Shown one piece after another: positions 8,291-17,357 of a stretch of DNA of 64,000 nucleotides; the first letter of the stretch is position 1; each line of letters opens with the position of its first letter. Location of the stretch: positions 62,001 to 126,000 of the forward strand of contig MPMO01000005.1 in assembly GCA_002238555.1 (NCBI GenBank), written 5' to 3'. The notes under the pieces were generated by a model, which searched no databases, was not told the origin of the DNA, and saw only the letters and a program-made list of their open reading frames with translations. Origin of the DNA: Caldilineaceae bacterium bin34. Its GTDB lineage: Bacteria > Chloroflexota > Anaerolineae > Caldilineales > Caldilineaceae. The position numbers and the translations under genes were made by a program.

Positions 8291-9572
8291 GGTGAGCGTT
8301 CTCGAACCAAAACCCAGCTCCCTCGGACAGGAACTCGTTGAAGGGAATCCCGCCGGTCCCTACCACGAGCCCTTGCGCGCCGGGAAAGCGGTTTTTGAAG
8401 ATGGACAGGCCCGCGACTCGGCCCCGACGACGACCACTCTTGACCTCGATCGCGACCAGATCCCGGCCGGATGCGAGGACGAAATCCACCTCATGGGTTC
8501 CTTCCCGCCAGTATCGGAGACGCATGATCCCATCGGAGCCGATGGTGTTGTGAAGATGTGCCCCCACTGCACTTTCGCAGAGCCGTCCCCAGAAAGCTCC
8601 GTCGTCTCGACCTCGTGCCAAGGGATAGGGATACGTGGCCGCTATGATGGCGGTGTTCAACACATTGAGCTTCGGGCTCGACCGCCTCGCGAGATGAAGT
8701 TTCGCGCTGTGCTTCTGCAATCCGGCAACCAAACCGGCATCCGAAAGCAGATCCAGGTAGCGCGCCAGCGTTGTAGTGTTTCCGGCATCTTTGAGGTGGC
8801 CCTGCAACTTTATGTAGGAGATGACCTGGCCCGAATACTCCGGGGCCAGATCCATCAGGGCACGCATCAGCGACGGCTTGTCGACGCGCGTCAGGGACAG
8901 GATGTCCCGGCCGACCGCCGGCGCAACGATGGCGTGTCGGATGTATTCCCTCCACCGGGTGATGTCCCGCATGTAACTTGCGGCACCCGGGTAGCCTCCA
9001 AAGAAAAAGTACTCGTCAAGAGTCACTCCGAATGCACGCTGCATCTCCTCCAACGACCAGTGTGCGACCGGGAAAGGATCGAATCTGCCGGCCAAACTCT
9101 CGTGCATGCCGGTCAGCATCGCCAAGGGAGCAGACCCCATGATCACGACCCGCAACGGGCACCCCGTACGTCGATCCCGATCCCAGAGGCCCTTGACGGC
9201 ATTCGACCACTGCGGAATCCCCTGAATCTCATCCAGTGCCATCACCAGTCCTTGAGGGGAACGCTCGGCAACGGCGCGCGCGCGCTCCCATGTCGCAACG
9301 AGCCATTCCACTCCCCGGGGGCGTCCGGGAATCAGTACCCCGGAGTCCACGAGATGGTCAGGGGAGTACGCGTCTGAAGACGGGTCGTCTACGGAGATGT
9401 ACCGGCACGAGGTACCTCCCCTCTCGAGTTCCTCGAACGCCTGGCGAACCAAGATCGTCTTGCCCGTCTGCCGGGGACCGGTAACTGCGACGAGGCGCAT
9501 GGGGCCTTCCTCGGTGAGAAGGTCAATCAGCTCGGATACCAGGGGGCGGCGGAAAGCCGGGAGTTGACTCAT
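8280..9572 (-). CDS. AAA+ ATPase with DUF4143 C-terminal domain
   Basis: About 430 residues. Walker A is VTGPRQTGKTIL, Walker B is GLVMALDEIQG, and VVIMGSAPLAML is a sensor 1 strand. The C-terminal part has LRYWREGTHEVDFVLA and LVAIEVKSGRRR, the D...ExK-like pattern of the DUF4143 domain, related to restriction-endonuclease folds. A winged-helix stretch lies between (LQGHLKDAGNTTTLARYLDLL). Start at ATG 9572, just after a TTGAGT-17-TATCAT promoter, with no Shine-Dalgarno: probably a leaderless message. It overlaps the 1404-residue NTPase start by 11 nt. DUF4143 ATPases are common but poorly understood; here tight coupling suggests they form one system. Confidence 0.85.
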   Translation of the reverse strand: MSQLPAFRRPLVSELIDLLTEEGPMRLVAVTGPRQTGKTILVRQAFEELERGGTSCRYISVDDPSSDAYSPDHLVDSGVLIPGRPRGVEWLVATWERARAVAERSPQGLVMALDEIQGIPQWSNAVKGLWDRDRRTGCPLRVVIMGSAPLAMLTGMHESLAGRFDPFPVAHWSLEEMQRAFGVTLDEYFFFGGYPGAASYMRDITRWREYIRHAIVAPAVGRDILSLTRVDKPSLMRALMDLAPEYSGQVISYIKLQGHLKDAGNTTTLARYLDLLSDAGLVAGLQKHSAKLHLARRSSPKLNVLNTAIIAATYPYPLARGRDDGAFWGRLCESAVGAHLHNTIGSDGIMRLRYWREGTHEVDFVLASGRDLVAIEVKSGRRRGRVAGLSIFKNRFPGAQGLVVGTGGIPFNEFLSEGAGFWFENAHRAS

Positions 9573-9581
9573 AGGAGATAT

Positions 9582-9617
9582 GATACGCCATTGAGTAATT
9601 TTACTCAATGGCGTATC
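9582..9617. promoter_or_regulatory. 36-bp palindromic operator overlapping a leaderless promoter
   Basis: GATACGCCATTGAGTAA is followed by two bases and its exact complement: 17+2+17. Reading leftward (minus strand), it contains TTGAGT, a 17-base spacer and TATCAT, then seven bases to the ATG at 9572. The palindrome therefore covers both promoter hexamers, as expected for an operator of an autoregulated operon. Confidence 0.65.
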
Positions 9618-9831
9618 TCGCCAATCCACTCCCCCCATGAAACAGAACCCCAATGCCAACATCAGGGCACCGATTCACCGCGCCGTGTCAGCGCAGTGCC
9701 GAACCTCCTCAGCCTGAAGTCGCCACCTGAGAATCTTTGGTTCCCGGAAGGCCAGCCACTTCTTGAGTATCCGATTGCCGCCTAACCGATTGATGCCCAG
9801 CTGGCACCTGCACATCCAGCCAGTCAAGGGC

Positions 9832-10971
9832 TCAGAGTGTGGCAGTGGTTTTGGCCCTGAACCGCTGCCAGTCCCATTCAGCGCCCCAACCCGGCCCGGA
9901 CGGAGGCATGATTACGCCGTTGGCCGGCACGGGCGGGTTCAACAGGCCGATTTCCCTTCCAAGTTCATCGCGGCTGCCGTCCGGAAAGTACTCGTAGCGC
10001 GAGGTGTTGGGAATGGCACAGACCATGTGGGCATGGACCAGACCGAACAGACCGCCGGGACCATTGAGTTCCACCGAAGTGTTGTGCCGGGCCGCAAACT
10101 CGGCGAGGTCCAGCAGGTCCGTGGCCCCGACCCGGGCGTTGGCGCGCACCAGGTCCGTGGCCCCGACTTGAAGCCAGGCCCGACACAGGTCCATGTCGTG
10201 CATCAGGGTCTCCAGGGCCAGGACCGGAATGGACAGCGACTTGCAGAGGGCCTGGAGTTCAACCAGGGACCGATCCGGCAGGGGTTCCTCGAACCAGAGG
10301 AAGTCCGTCTCCTCCAGCACCTTGCCCACCGCCAGGGCTTCGTCCAGGGTGTACTGGCAACCGGCGGCGTCGTGCATCAGGGCAATCGCACCACCTACCG
10401 TTTGCCGCAGACGCCGCAGCCAGTCGCAGTTGCGCCGCCAGGGCTGGGCAAAGTGATCCTTGAGGGCCGCGAAACCCTCCCCCATGGCGTATTCGGCGTC
10501 GACCAGAGCCGCGTCCAGATCCCCGCTGCGGATGTTGTAGTAGGCCTCGCAGTACGGCCGGGCGGTCCCAATCAGTTCATGCACGGGCCGGCCTTCGGCC
10601 TTGCCATGGATGTCCCACAGGCAATTGTCCAGGGCACCGAACCAGCCCGGAGCCAGAAAGGCCGACCGCGCGGCGTGGTGCAGAAGCTCCCGCAGGCCCC
10701 TTCGGTCCAAGGCATCGTGGCCGACGGCCAAGGCTCGCATATGCTCGAGTTCGATCGGCCGCAGGGTTGAATAACGGGCATCGCCAACCGTGCAGATACC
10801 CTCGATGCCTTCCGTAGTCCGAACGTGGAGGACATGGATCTCGGTTTCCGCCGGACCTTGTGTTTGGCTGCGCCAGTAGAAGCGGCCGTCCTCCCGGGAA
10901 CGGGTCAGGGAGAACAGACTGCTGCGGCCCGGCAGGTCAAGCACGGACAGGTGAATCGCTTCAATCTTCAT
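9832..10971 (-). CDS. Enolase-superfamily (MR/MLE-like) sugar-acid enzyme
   Basis: 379 residues, complete. N-terminal capping domain from MKIEAIHLSVLDLPG, then the barrel with FAALKDHF (lysine strand), ALMHDAAG (metal D), LWFEEPLP (metal E), LALETLMHD (metal E) and SVELNGPGG. Start at ATG 10971. This group abstracts the alpha-proton of a carboxylate and usually dehydrates or epimerises sugar acids; the substrate cannot be read. It is divergent from the ABC transporter binding protein at 11230, suggesting that the imported sugar or its acid feeds this enzyme. The disrupted relative at 2589-4017 belongs to a different subgroup. Confidence 0.85.
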   Translation of the reverse strand: MKIEAIHLSVLDLPGRSSLFSLTRSREDGRFYWRSQTQGPAETEIHVLHVRTTEGIEGICTVGDARYSTLRPIELEHMRALAVGHDALDRRGLRELLHHAARSAFLAPGWFGALDNCLWDIHGKAEGRPVHELIGTARPYCEAYYNIRSGDLDAALVDAEYAMGEGFAALKDHFAQPWRRNCDWLRRLRQTVGGAIALMHDAAGCQYTLDEALAVGKVLEETDFLWFEEPLPDRSLVELQALCKSLSIPVLALETLMHDMDLCRAWLQVGATDLVRANARVGATDLLDLAEFAARHNTSVELNGPGGLFGLVHAHMVCAIPNTSRYEYFPDGSRDELGREIGLLNPPVPANGVIMPPSGPGWGAEWDWQRFRAKTTATL

Positions 10972-11229
10972 GACGTGGATTCTCCACTGGCAGATCTTGA
11001 GACATGGCATCGAATCGTCGGCCCAAACAGGACACTCCTGTCCCGCCGCGGCCGTGACGCACCGGCGGAAGAGGATGGGCGTGCATGCCGCCGCGCCGTC
11101 GGACGGCCCCGTCCCCACCGCAAAACCCCCCGACCATAAACCCGAGACCGGCCATTGTGCTAACCTAGGCTTCCCTCACGACCGCTGGTCGTTCACAACT
11201 TATTGAACCCTCCCCGCAAGGAGCTACAA

Positions 11230-12594
11230 ATGACAAGACGATTGAGTCCTGCCGTCTCGCGCCGCCGCTTCCTTCAGGTAAGCGGTGCCGGTGCAGCTGC
11301 GCTCGCGCTGGCTGCCTGCGCAACCCCCGCCGCCGCCCCCGGCGACGATGCCGCCATGGCGCCGGTGGAGATTGACTTCGCGGCCTGGGCCGGCAATACC
11401 GACATCCCCGCCTGGGAAGAGCTGGAACGGGTGTTCAGCGAACAGAACCCCGATGTCGTGGTTACCACGGCCCCCAGCGGCACGGGCGCGGACTACTATA
11501 CGGGTTTGCAGACCAGCATTGCCGGCGGCGCGCCGCCGGATGTCGCTTCCTTCCAGGGCTGGGAATGGCAGCCCTATGCCGACGCCGGCCAGTTGGCCCC
11601 CCTGGACACGTACATTCAGGAGAGCGACCTGTCCGGTCCCTATCCGGACGGTGTCCAGAGCATCGAGGACAGCACGCGCCGCGACGGCAAGCGGTACCTG
11701 ATGCCCCTTCAGATCGGCGTCATGCTGATGCTGTACGCGCGCCAGCCCTTCGACGACGCCGGCCTGGACTACCCGACCGACGACTGGACCTTCGACGAGT
11801 TCCTGTCGATGGCCGAGCAGGTGACCAACCTGGACGGCGACAACCGCATGTACGGCTTCCAGCCCAGCGGGATTTGGCCGCGCGACATCCACTGGATTCG
11901 CTCGACCGGCATGCAGGAGTTCGACCAGCTGGTGGACCCGACCACCGCCAGTTTCGACCAGCCCGAGATCATCGAAATCGTGCAGCTGTTGACCCAGGAC
12001 CTCCAGTACAAGATGGGCATCAGCCCCACCCCGGCCGATATGTCCGGCGGCACGAACACGATCGAAACCGGCAACGCGGCCATGAAGTACGAGGGCGCCT
12101 GGTTCCTGCCCAACCTGAACTCGCCCGAACTGCGGGACGCGGGGGCGGAGGTTCCCTTCGATGTGGTCATGATGCCGCAATACCTTGATGCGGGCCGACC
12201 TCACCGCGGCTGGTCCGAGGGCGTCGCCGTACTGAACACGGACGAGGTGGATGCGGCCTGGGAATACACCGCCTTCATGGGCGGCGAGGAAGGCCAGAAG
12301 ATCTACTCGACCCTCACCGGTCGGCTGCCGAACACCGAGGATCTGATCCACTCCTTCTGGATTCCCACCATTGAGGAGCGCTTCGGCGTGTCCAACGGCG
12401 CGGCCTTCGTGGAAGCCTTCAAGCGCAGCGAAGTGGACGTGATTGGCGGCGTCTCCCGCGGCCAGATGTGGAACGAGGTGGTCAGGCCCGTGGGCTGGGA
12501 TCCGCTGCTCAACAACTCGGCCACGGCCGCCGAAGTACTGCCCGAGGTGACCAAGGGCGTGCAGGCGCTGCTCGACGATTACTGGTCCGGCTGA
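11230..12594 (+). CDS. ABC transporter sugar-binding lipoprotein, Tat-type signal
   Basis: About 454 residues. The signal peptide has a twin-arginine motif (SRRRFLQVSGAGAAALALAA) ending in a lipobox LAAC, so the mature protein is lipid-anchored at the outer face of the membrane. The fold is a cluster-B/CUT1 solute-binding protein (NPDVVVTTAPSGTG, GGAPPDVASFQGWEW, GNAAMKYEGAWFL). ATG at 11230 is used because AAGGAG lies six bases upstream; an in-frame TTG at 11203 has that SD inside the frame. Two permeases follow, forming an importer. No ATP-hydrolysing subunit is nearby, so a shared MsmK/UgpC-type ATPase elsewhere is likely. Confidence 0.9.
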   Translation: MTRRLSPAVSRRRFLQVSGAGAAALALAACATPAAAPGDDAAMAPVEIDFAAWAGNTDIPAWEELERVFSEQNPDVVVTTAPSGTGADYYTGLQTSIAGGAPPDVASFQGWEWQPYADAGQLAPLDTYIQESDLSGPYPDGVQSIEDSTRRDGKRYLMPLQIGVMLMLYARQPFDDAGLDYPTDDWTFDEFLSMAEQVTNLDGDNRMYGFQPSGIWPRDIHWIRSTGMQEFDQLVDPTTASFDQPEIIEIVQLLTQDLQYKMGISPTPADMSGGTNTIETGNAAMKYEGAWFLPNLNSPELRDAGAEVPFDVVMMPQYLDAGRPHRGWSEGVAVLNTDEVDAAWEYTAFMGGEEGQKIYSTLTGRLPNTEDLIHSFWIPTIEERFGVSNGAAFVEAFKRSEVDVIGGVSRGQMWNEVVRPVGWDPLLNNSATAAEVLPEVTKGVQALLDDYWSG

Positions 12595-12607
12595 TTCTGA
12601 TTCTTGC

Positions 12608-12645
12608 CTGGATTGCCCTGAACCGCCGGCGCGGTCAGGGCAATC
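12608..12645 (+). terminator. Stem-loop between binding protein and permease genes
   Basis: GGATTGCCCTGA is complemented by TCAGGGCAATCC around a GC-rich loop. With no T-run after it, it is more likely a 3'-stabilising or attenuating hairpin that leaves the binding-protein message in excess over the permeases than a full terminator. Confidence 0.5.
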
Positions 12646-12735
12646 CGGACACCTTGGGACCATGCATCCGGAGCGGGCCGGAACGATCCATTCCAACCCG
12701 CCCGGACCTTGGTCGATCCCGAATTTGACGAAGGC

Positions 12736-13656
12736 ATGACCGCGTTGCAATCGGCCGGTCGTCTGTTGACCGGCGGAGGCCGTCGGCGGGACTGGCTGAC
12801 GGGATACCTGTTTGCGTCGCCCTTCATCCTGGGCTTCCTGATTTTCATCGCCTATCCGATGCTGCACTCGGCATGGCTGATCATGTTCGAGTGGGATCCC
12901 CTGCGCGAACCGGAGTTCGCGGGCTTCTCCAACATCCTCAAGATGCTGGAGGATCCGAAGGTCAACAAGAGCCTCTTCAACAGCTTCTTCTACACCGTAA
13001 TCGCGGTGCCGGTCCAGCTGTGCATCTCGTTCACGCTGGCCCTGGCCCTGTCGCAGCCCCTGTGGTTCCGGGACTACTACCGGGCGGCCTTCTACCTGCC
13101 CATCATCGTGCCCCTGGTGGCCAGCGCCGTGGTCTGGCAACGGGTCTTCCATCCGGAGTTCGGGATCCTGAACGAGACGCTGGGCTGGTTCGGGGTCGAT
13201 CCGATTCGCTGGCTGTTCGAGCCGCAACTGGCCAAGCCGGCGTTCATCTTCATGTCGCTCTGGGCCATCGGACGGCAGATGGTGATCTTCATTGCCGGCC
13301 TGGGCAATATCCCGGAGTCGCTCAAGGAAGCAGCCAGTCTGGACGGCGCCAACGCCTTTGGCCGCCTGCGCACCGTGGTGCTGCCCCTGATGACGCCGCT
13401 CATCTTCTACAACATGGTGATCGCCACGGTGAACTCGTTCCAGTCGTTCATTCCGGCCATGATCATGACGGAGGGCGGGCCGTCCGACGCCACGCTCTTC
13501 GTGGTCCTGAACATCTACCGCAACGCCTTCCAGTACGGCCGCATGGGGTACGCCTCGACCCTGGCCTGGGAACTGTTCCTGATCATCGTGGGCTTCACCA
13601 TCATGCAGTTCGTCATTTCGCGTCGCTGGGTCTATTACGAAGAAGGGGGCAATTAA
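12736..13656 (+). CDS. ABC sugar transporter permease, MalF/UgpA type
   Basis: About 306 residues with six hydrophobic segments, the first at WLTGYLFASPFILGFLIF. The EAA loop, ESLKEAASLDGANAFGRLRT, is the site that docks the ATPase subunit. ATG at 12736 is taken; an in-frame TTG at 12709 is possible but neither has a clear Shine-Dalgarno. It lies downstream of the binding protein and four bases before the second permease, with which it would form the membrane channel. Confidence 0.9.
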   Translation: MTALQSAGRLLTGGGRRRDWLTGYLFASPFILGFLIFIAYPMLHSAWLIMFEWDPLREPEFAGFSNILKMLEDPKVNKSLFNSFFYTVIAVPVQLCISFTLALALSQPLWFRDYYRAAFYLPIIVPLVASAVVWQRVFHPEFGILNETLGWFGVDPIRWLFEPQLAKPAFIFMSLWAIGRQMVIFIAGLGNIPESLKEAASLDGANAFGRLRTVVLPLMTPLIFYNMVIATVNSFQSFIPAMIMTEGGPSDATLFVVLNIYRNAFQYGRMGYASTLAWELFLIIVGFTIMQFVISRRWVYYEEGGN

Positions 13657-13659
13657 GGC

Positions 13660-14568
13660 ATGTCCGTCACGCAGATGCCCTTGGAGCAGCCCGCCGCCGC
13701 ACAAGCGCCCCTGGCAGCAAAACCGCGCCGCAAACTCAAGGAACGCCTCTGGCTGGCGGCGCTGCAGATTCTGATTACGGTCCTGTCCGTCACCTTCCTG
13801 GTCCCAACGCTGTGGATGATCTCCTCATCGCTGAAGGTGTCCACGGAGGTGTTTGCCCACCCCATCGTCTGGATCCCGAGGAATCCGCATTGGGCCAACT
13901 ACATCACGGCCTTCACCGGCCACCTGCCGCTCGGCTCCTTCATTTGGAACACCGTCAAGATCGTGGTGTTCGCGGTGCTGGGCACCCTGCTGTCCTCGTC
14001 GCTGGTGGCTTATTCCTTCGCCCGCATCGACTGGCCCGGCAAGAACTTCTGGTTCGGGCTGCTACTGGGCTCCATGATGCTGCCGGACATCGTGACGCTC
14101 GTGCCGCGGTTCATCCTGTTTCGGACCATCGGCTGGTACGACACGTTCTATCCCCTGATCGTTCCCTATTGGGGTGCGGTCATGGCCCTGTACGTCTTCC
14201 TGATACGGCAGTTCTTCATGGGCATTCCGGGCGAACTGGAGGATGCGGCCTACATCGACGGCGCCAGCCGGCTGCGCACCCTGACCCAGATCCTGATGCC
14301 GCTCTCCAAGCCGGTCATGGCGACGGTGGCGGTCTTCGCCCTGCTGCAGCACTACAACGATTTTCTGAACCCGCTGATCTACCTCAAGACCATGGACAAG
14401 TTCCCCCTGGCCGTGGGGATCAAGATGTTCAACGACTTCGAGGTGCAGCGCTGGGAAATCGTGTTCGCGGTCAGCACAATCATGCTGGCGCCCATCCTGG
14501 TGCTCTTCATCTTTGCCCAGCGCTTCTTCGTCCAGGGCATTACGATGACCGGCTTTGGTGGGCGCTGA
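13660..14568 (+). CDS. ABC sugar transporter permease, MalG/UgpE type
   Basis: 302 residues with six membrane segments. It has a proline/alanine-rich cytoplasmic N-terminus and the EAA loop GELEDAAYIDGASRLRTLTQ. It ends in TGFGGR, a common C-terminus of this group (MalG-like). It pairs with the upstream permease in the inner membrane. The operon ends here with the hairpin at 14638-14676. Confidence 0.9.
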   Translation: MSVTQMPLEQPAAAQAPLAAKPRRKLKERLWLAALQILITVLSVTFLVPTLWMISSSLKVSTEVFAHPIVWIPRNPHWANYITAFTGHLPLGSFIWNTVKIVVFAVLGTLLSSSLVAYSFARIDWPGKNFWFGLLLGSMMLPDIVTLVPRFILFRTIGWYDTFYPLIVPYWGAVMALYVFLIRQFFMGIPGELEDAAYIDGASRLRTLTQILMPLSKPVMATVAVFALLQHYNDFLNPLIYLKTMDKFPLAVGIKMFNDFEVQRWEIVFAVSTIMLAPILVLFIFAQRFFVQGITMTGFGGR

Positions 14569-14637
14569 CGAAATTGGAACGGCTGGCCGGCCCCATCCCC
14601 ACGGGAATCCAGTCGGAAAGGGGATCCGTGCCCCCTG

Positions 14638-14676
14638 ATGTGGGGAAGGTAAATCGAAGCTTTACCTTCCCCACAT
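14638..14676 (+). terminator. Strong 16-bp stem hairpin ending the ABC operon
   Basis: ATGTGGGGAAGGTAAA pairs perfectly with TTTACCTTCCCCACAT around a 7-base loop. There is no clear T-tract, but its place 70 bases after the last permease stop fits a transcription end or 3' stabiliser. Confidence 0.65.
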
Positions 14677-14818
14677 GACTGCGCGTTAGCGCTGATCGCT
14701 GCTCCCCGTGCGCACCACTGCGCCGCTGCCCGCGCTCCCGGCAACCGTCCCGACCTTCGAGTTCAAACGGCGTTGCAGTCCCCTGCTACAATCGGGGGGG
14801 CAGGAGGCACAACCACTT

Positions 14819-15637
14819 ATGACACTGACCCGAGACCGGAACGGCTGGGACGGCGTGGTCCTGGGAGACCCCCCACAGGAGCCGGGGATCCTGTACCCGT
14901 CCGACGATGATGAACCCATGGCCGATACCGAACTCCAGTACCATGCCATCATCGATGCCGTCTTTGCCCTAAAGATGCATCTGGGGCAGTTGGGGCGTGC
15001 GGGCACCGTCCGGGGTAATTGTGCCCTGTACTACGATCCCGCCAATCTGACGGCCTATGTGGCTCCCGATGTGTTGCTGGCCTACGGGGTGGCGGTCCCG
15101 AGCGAAGAAGGCTATGCGCCCTGGGTCTACGACAAAGTACCGGACCTGGTCATGGAAATGGCATCGCCCTCCACGCATACCCAGGACAGCGGCCTCAAGT
15201 GGGAACGCTACGCCGCCTTGGGTATTCCCGAATATTGGCAGCATGACCCCCATCACCGGTACCTGACCGGGGATTTGCTGGGCTGGCAGCTGCGAGACGG
15301 CACCTATGTCCCGATCCCCCTGCAGCCCGACCACCCGCGCGGTGCGTTGATCGGGCGGAGTTCCGTCCTGGATACGGACTGGGGTCTGGACACGGCCACC
15401 GGTAGCCTACGGTTGTGGAACCCGGTGCAGCAGAGGTGGTATCTGACGGTGCAGGAAGCCGGGACGGCCCACGAAAGGGAAACCGCACGGGCGGACCAGG
15501 AAGCCGTACGGGCGGATCAGGAAGCCGCACGGGCGGATCAGGAAGCCGCACGGGTACGGGAAGCAGAGGCGGAGATTGCACGGCTCCAGGTCCTGCTGCA
15601 CCGGCAAGGACATACCCCCAAAGATCCCTTGGACTGA
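14819..15637 (+). CDS. Uma2-family (DUF820) PD-(D/E)XK protein with heptad tail
   Basis: 272 residues. The core matches Uma2: YVAPDVLLAYGV, PDLVMEMASPSTHTQD, then KWERYAALGIPEYWQHDP. The D, E and K positions of the nuclease-like fold are retained. The C-terminus (about 220-265) carries three 7-residue RADQEAA units and continues as a charged helix, so a coiled-coil tail is likely. ATG 14819 with AGGAGG 11-12 bases upstream. Uma2 proteins are greatly expanded in Cyanobacteria and Chloroflexota; their substrate is unknown. It is monocistronic. Confidence 0.85.
   Translation: MTLTRDRNGWDGVVLGDPPQEPGILYPSDDDEPMADTELQYHAIIDAVFALKMHLGQLGRAGTVRGNCALYYDPANLTAYVAPDVLLAYGVAVPSEEGYAPWVYDKVPDLVMEMASPSTHTQDSGLKWERYAALGIPEYWQHDPHHRYLTGDLLGWQLRDGTYVPIPLQPDHPRGALIGRSSVLDTDWGLDTATGSLRLWNPVQQRWYLTVQEAGTAHERETARADQEAVRADQEAARADQEAARVREAEAEIARLQVLLHRQGHTPKDPLD
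15484..15546 (+). repeat. Three 21-bp tandem units inside the Uma2 gene
   Basis: Three near-identical 21-bp units encode the heptad RADQEA(A/V). They would let the coiled coil change length by slippage without breaking the frame. Confidence 0.8.
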
Positions 15638-16371
15638 GTTGCTGGTTTGTTCAGGCACGGCGGCTTGACGGTCTGACATTCGACGGGGCGATGTGCGCTG
15701 CCACATGGACCGTCCCGTGTAGTTCGTGGCCGCGCCGTCCCTTGCCGACCGCGTCGCCCGTCCGACCACCGATCCGGTGCTGACCGGCCAGCTGGGGGTG
15801 GCGAGCATGTCCTTCGGCCGGGAGCAAGGTCGCATGGACCGGTTGCGTCCAATGTTGTCGCGCGGCAGGCCCGTGGACAATGCCAGCCTGAACAGCCGTG
15901 GCATCGCCCTTGCAGTGTTTCAGGCCACTGGTCGCGGATTGCCGATCACGGCGACGCCTGTTGTTCCCGGATCCGTCGCCATTCGTTGGAGTCGATCCTT
16001 GTGATTGATATGACACCTTGCCCAAGTCGGCGGCGGTCGCCGAACTGTGGACCTACACAAGGTGTTCGCGCCCCCGGGCCGCCATCCGACCTCAATAGCG
16101 AGGACAACCGACGTACACAGGCACAACGACACAACCTTTGAGACGGCCAAGCAGGAAACGGTCCGGCGCAACCATAAGGAACGCAACACCACAGGCTGGG
16201 CCCACCACATGCGCGGGTGAGGCAGGTCCAACCGCGGCCTTTGGTGCTCCGGATGGCCGCAGAAGCGCCGCCGGTCCTGGTGCGATTCCACTTGATGCTG
16301 CCACTACCGTCAACCGCATGATCTACGACGGTAGTACCCGGACTGCTGTCATGCGCCGAGCCGGGAATCAA
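15638..16371. other. Long non-coding stretch
   Basis: No gene is supported on either strand. Frames are open but show no family pattern and no ribosome binding site. A weak stem CTACCGTC/GACGGTAG lies at about 16305-16335. The stretch may be decayed coding DNA. Confidence 0.4.
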
Positions 16372-16409
16372 ACAGGCCCCGGTCGTCCCTGCGGACAACC
16401 GGGGCCTGT
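16372..16409 (-). terminator. Rho-independent-type terminator of the Met-rich gene
   Basis: ACAGGCCCCGGT pairs with ACCGGGGCCTGT. Read on the minus strand the stem is followed by a short T-rich tract (TTTGATT). It lies about 80 bases after the stop of the gene at 16488-17111. Confidence 0.7.
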
Positions 16410-16487
16410 AAGGCGGGGAGGGATCAGCCTGAAGACCGTTGGTGCCGATTCCTCAGCACATCCCATCCCCTAGTCCAAACAAGAGAC

Positions 16488-17111
16488 CTACATCATCATG
16501 CCGCAGAACATGTCCACACCCATCGCCACGGTTGCTTCCAGCTGCCCGGCAGGTATGCCAGCCAGCATGTCGAGGCCCACGGCCGCGAAGGCTGCCATGT
16601 CCGCCGCAGACATGGCCATGGCCATATCCAGGCCCATCATGGCCATGCCCGCCATCTCGGCCGAGCTCATCCCTTCCACCATGGAGATGCCCATGGAAGC
16701 CATGGAAGCCATCTCTTCGACGCTCATCCAGGGGAAGGAGTCAATGCCGGCAGTGGCGAGCCCCATCAGGATCATGTCACCCAACAGGTCCTCGGACAAG
16801 CCTACGAGCAGGCCGGATATGTCCATCACGAACGACGACAGCAGGTCGGCTCCCATCATGGCCATAGCCATGGTCTGGTCCGCCCCCATCGCATCCACCA
16901 TGCTCAGGCCCATGGAGGCCATGACCGCCAGTTCATCGGCGGACATGCCCTGCATCATGTCCAGGGTCGACATGGCCATGGCCGACATCTCGTCACAGGA
17001 CATCATGTCCTGAGCCAGCACCGGCGTCGCAACCGGCAAGCTCAAGGACAACAGGGTGAACACCAAGATGAATGCCATCACCTTGCGGGTAGTCTTCCTT
17101 ATTCGGTTCAT
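16488..17111 (-). CDS. Exported methionine-rich repeat protein
   Basis: 207 residues of which about 41 are Met (20 percent). It opens with a classical signal peptide: basic MNRIRKTTRK, a hydrophobic core, and a likely cleavage after VLA-Q. The mature part is built of imperfect units of about 16-18 residues with the pattern MSxxEMAxMAxMGxxMxxG. Only two Cys are present (DMMSCDEM and MFCGMMM at the very end). AAGGAG lies seven bases before ATG 17111. No family is recognised. Exported Met-rich segments in other proteins bind Cu(I)/Ag(I) or scavenge oxidants; either role here is speculation. Monocistronic, with its own terminator. Confidence 0.75.
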   Translation of the reverse strand: MNRIRKTTRKVMAFILVFTLLSLSLPVATPVLAQDMMSCDEMSAMAMSTLDMMQGMSADELAVMASMGLSMVDAMGADQTMAMAMMGADLLSSFVMDISGLLVGLSEDLLGDMILMGLATAGIDSFPWMSVEEMASMASMGISMVEGMSSAEMAGMAMMGLDMAMAMSAADMAAFAAVGLDMLAGIPAGQLEATVAMGVDMFCGMMM

Positions 17112-17357
17112 CAGCTCGCTCCTTTATCAGCTGAAACAGGCATGTCCCCGGTACCGGATACCAGGAAACCCGCGATCATCGGCATCGGCGGCATCCAAAG
17201 TTGTACTGGGACACTCCTATTCTATCAACAGTGACAAACCATTCTGAATCGGTTCAGGGGGCAATCCGCCGATCGACCGGAGGCGCAACATACGCGTATC
17301 TTCCGAACAACCTACGGGTTACCTACGCTGGCGGTGGCAATGCAGATCCGCCCGCCG

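Noticed and set aside
11224..13704. 826-codon open frame on the minus strand
   Set aside because: It is antisense to the ABC binding protein and permease genes, which have clear motifs; a GC-rich shadow frame.
15484..15546. CRISPR-like or minisatellite repeat
   Set aside because: Three 21-bp units with no spacers, encoding heptads of the Uma2 tail.
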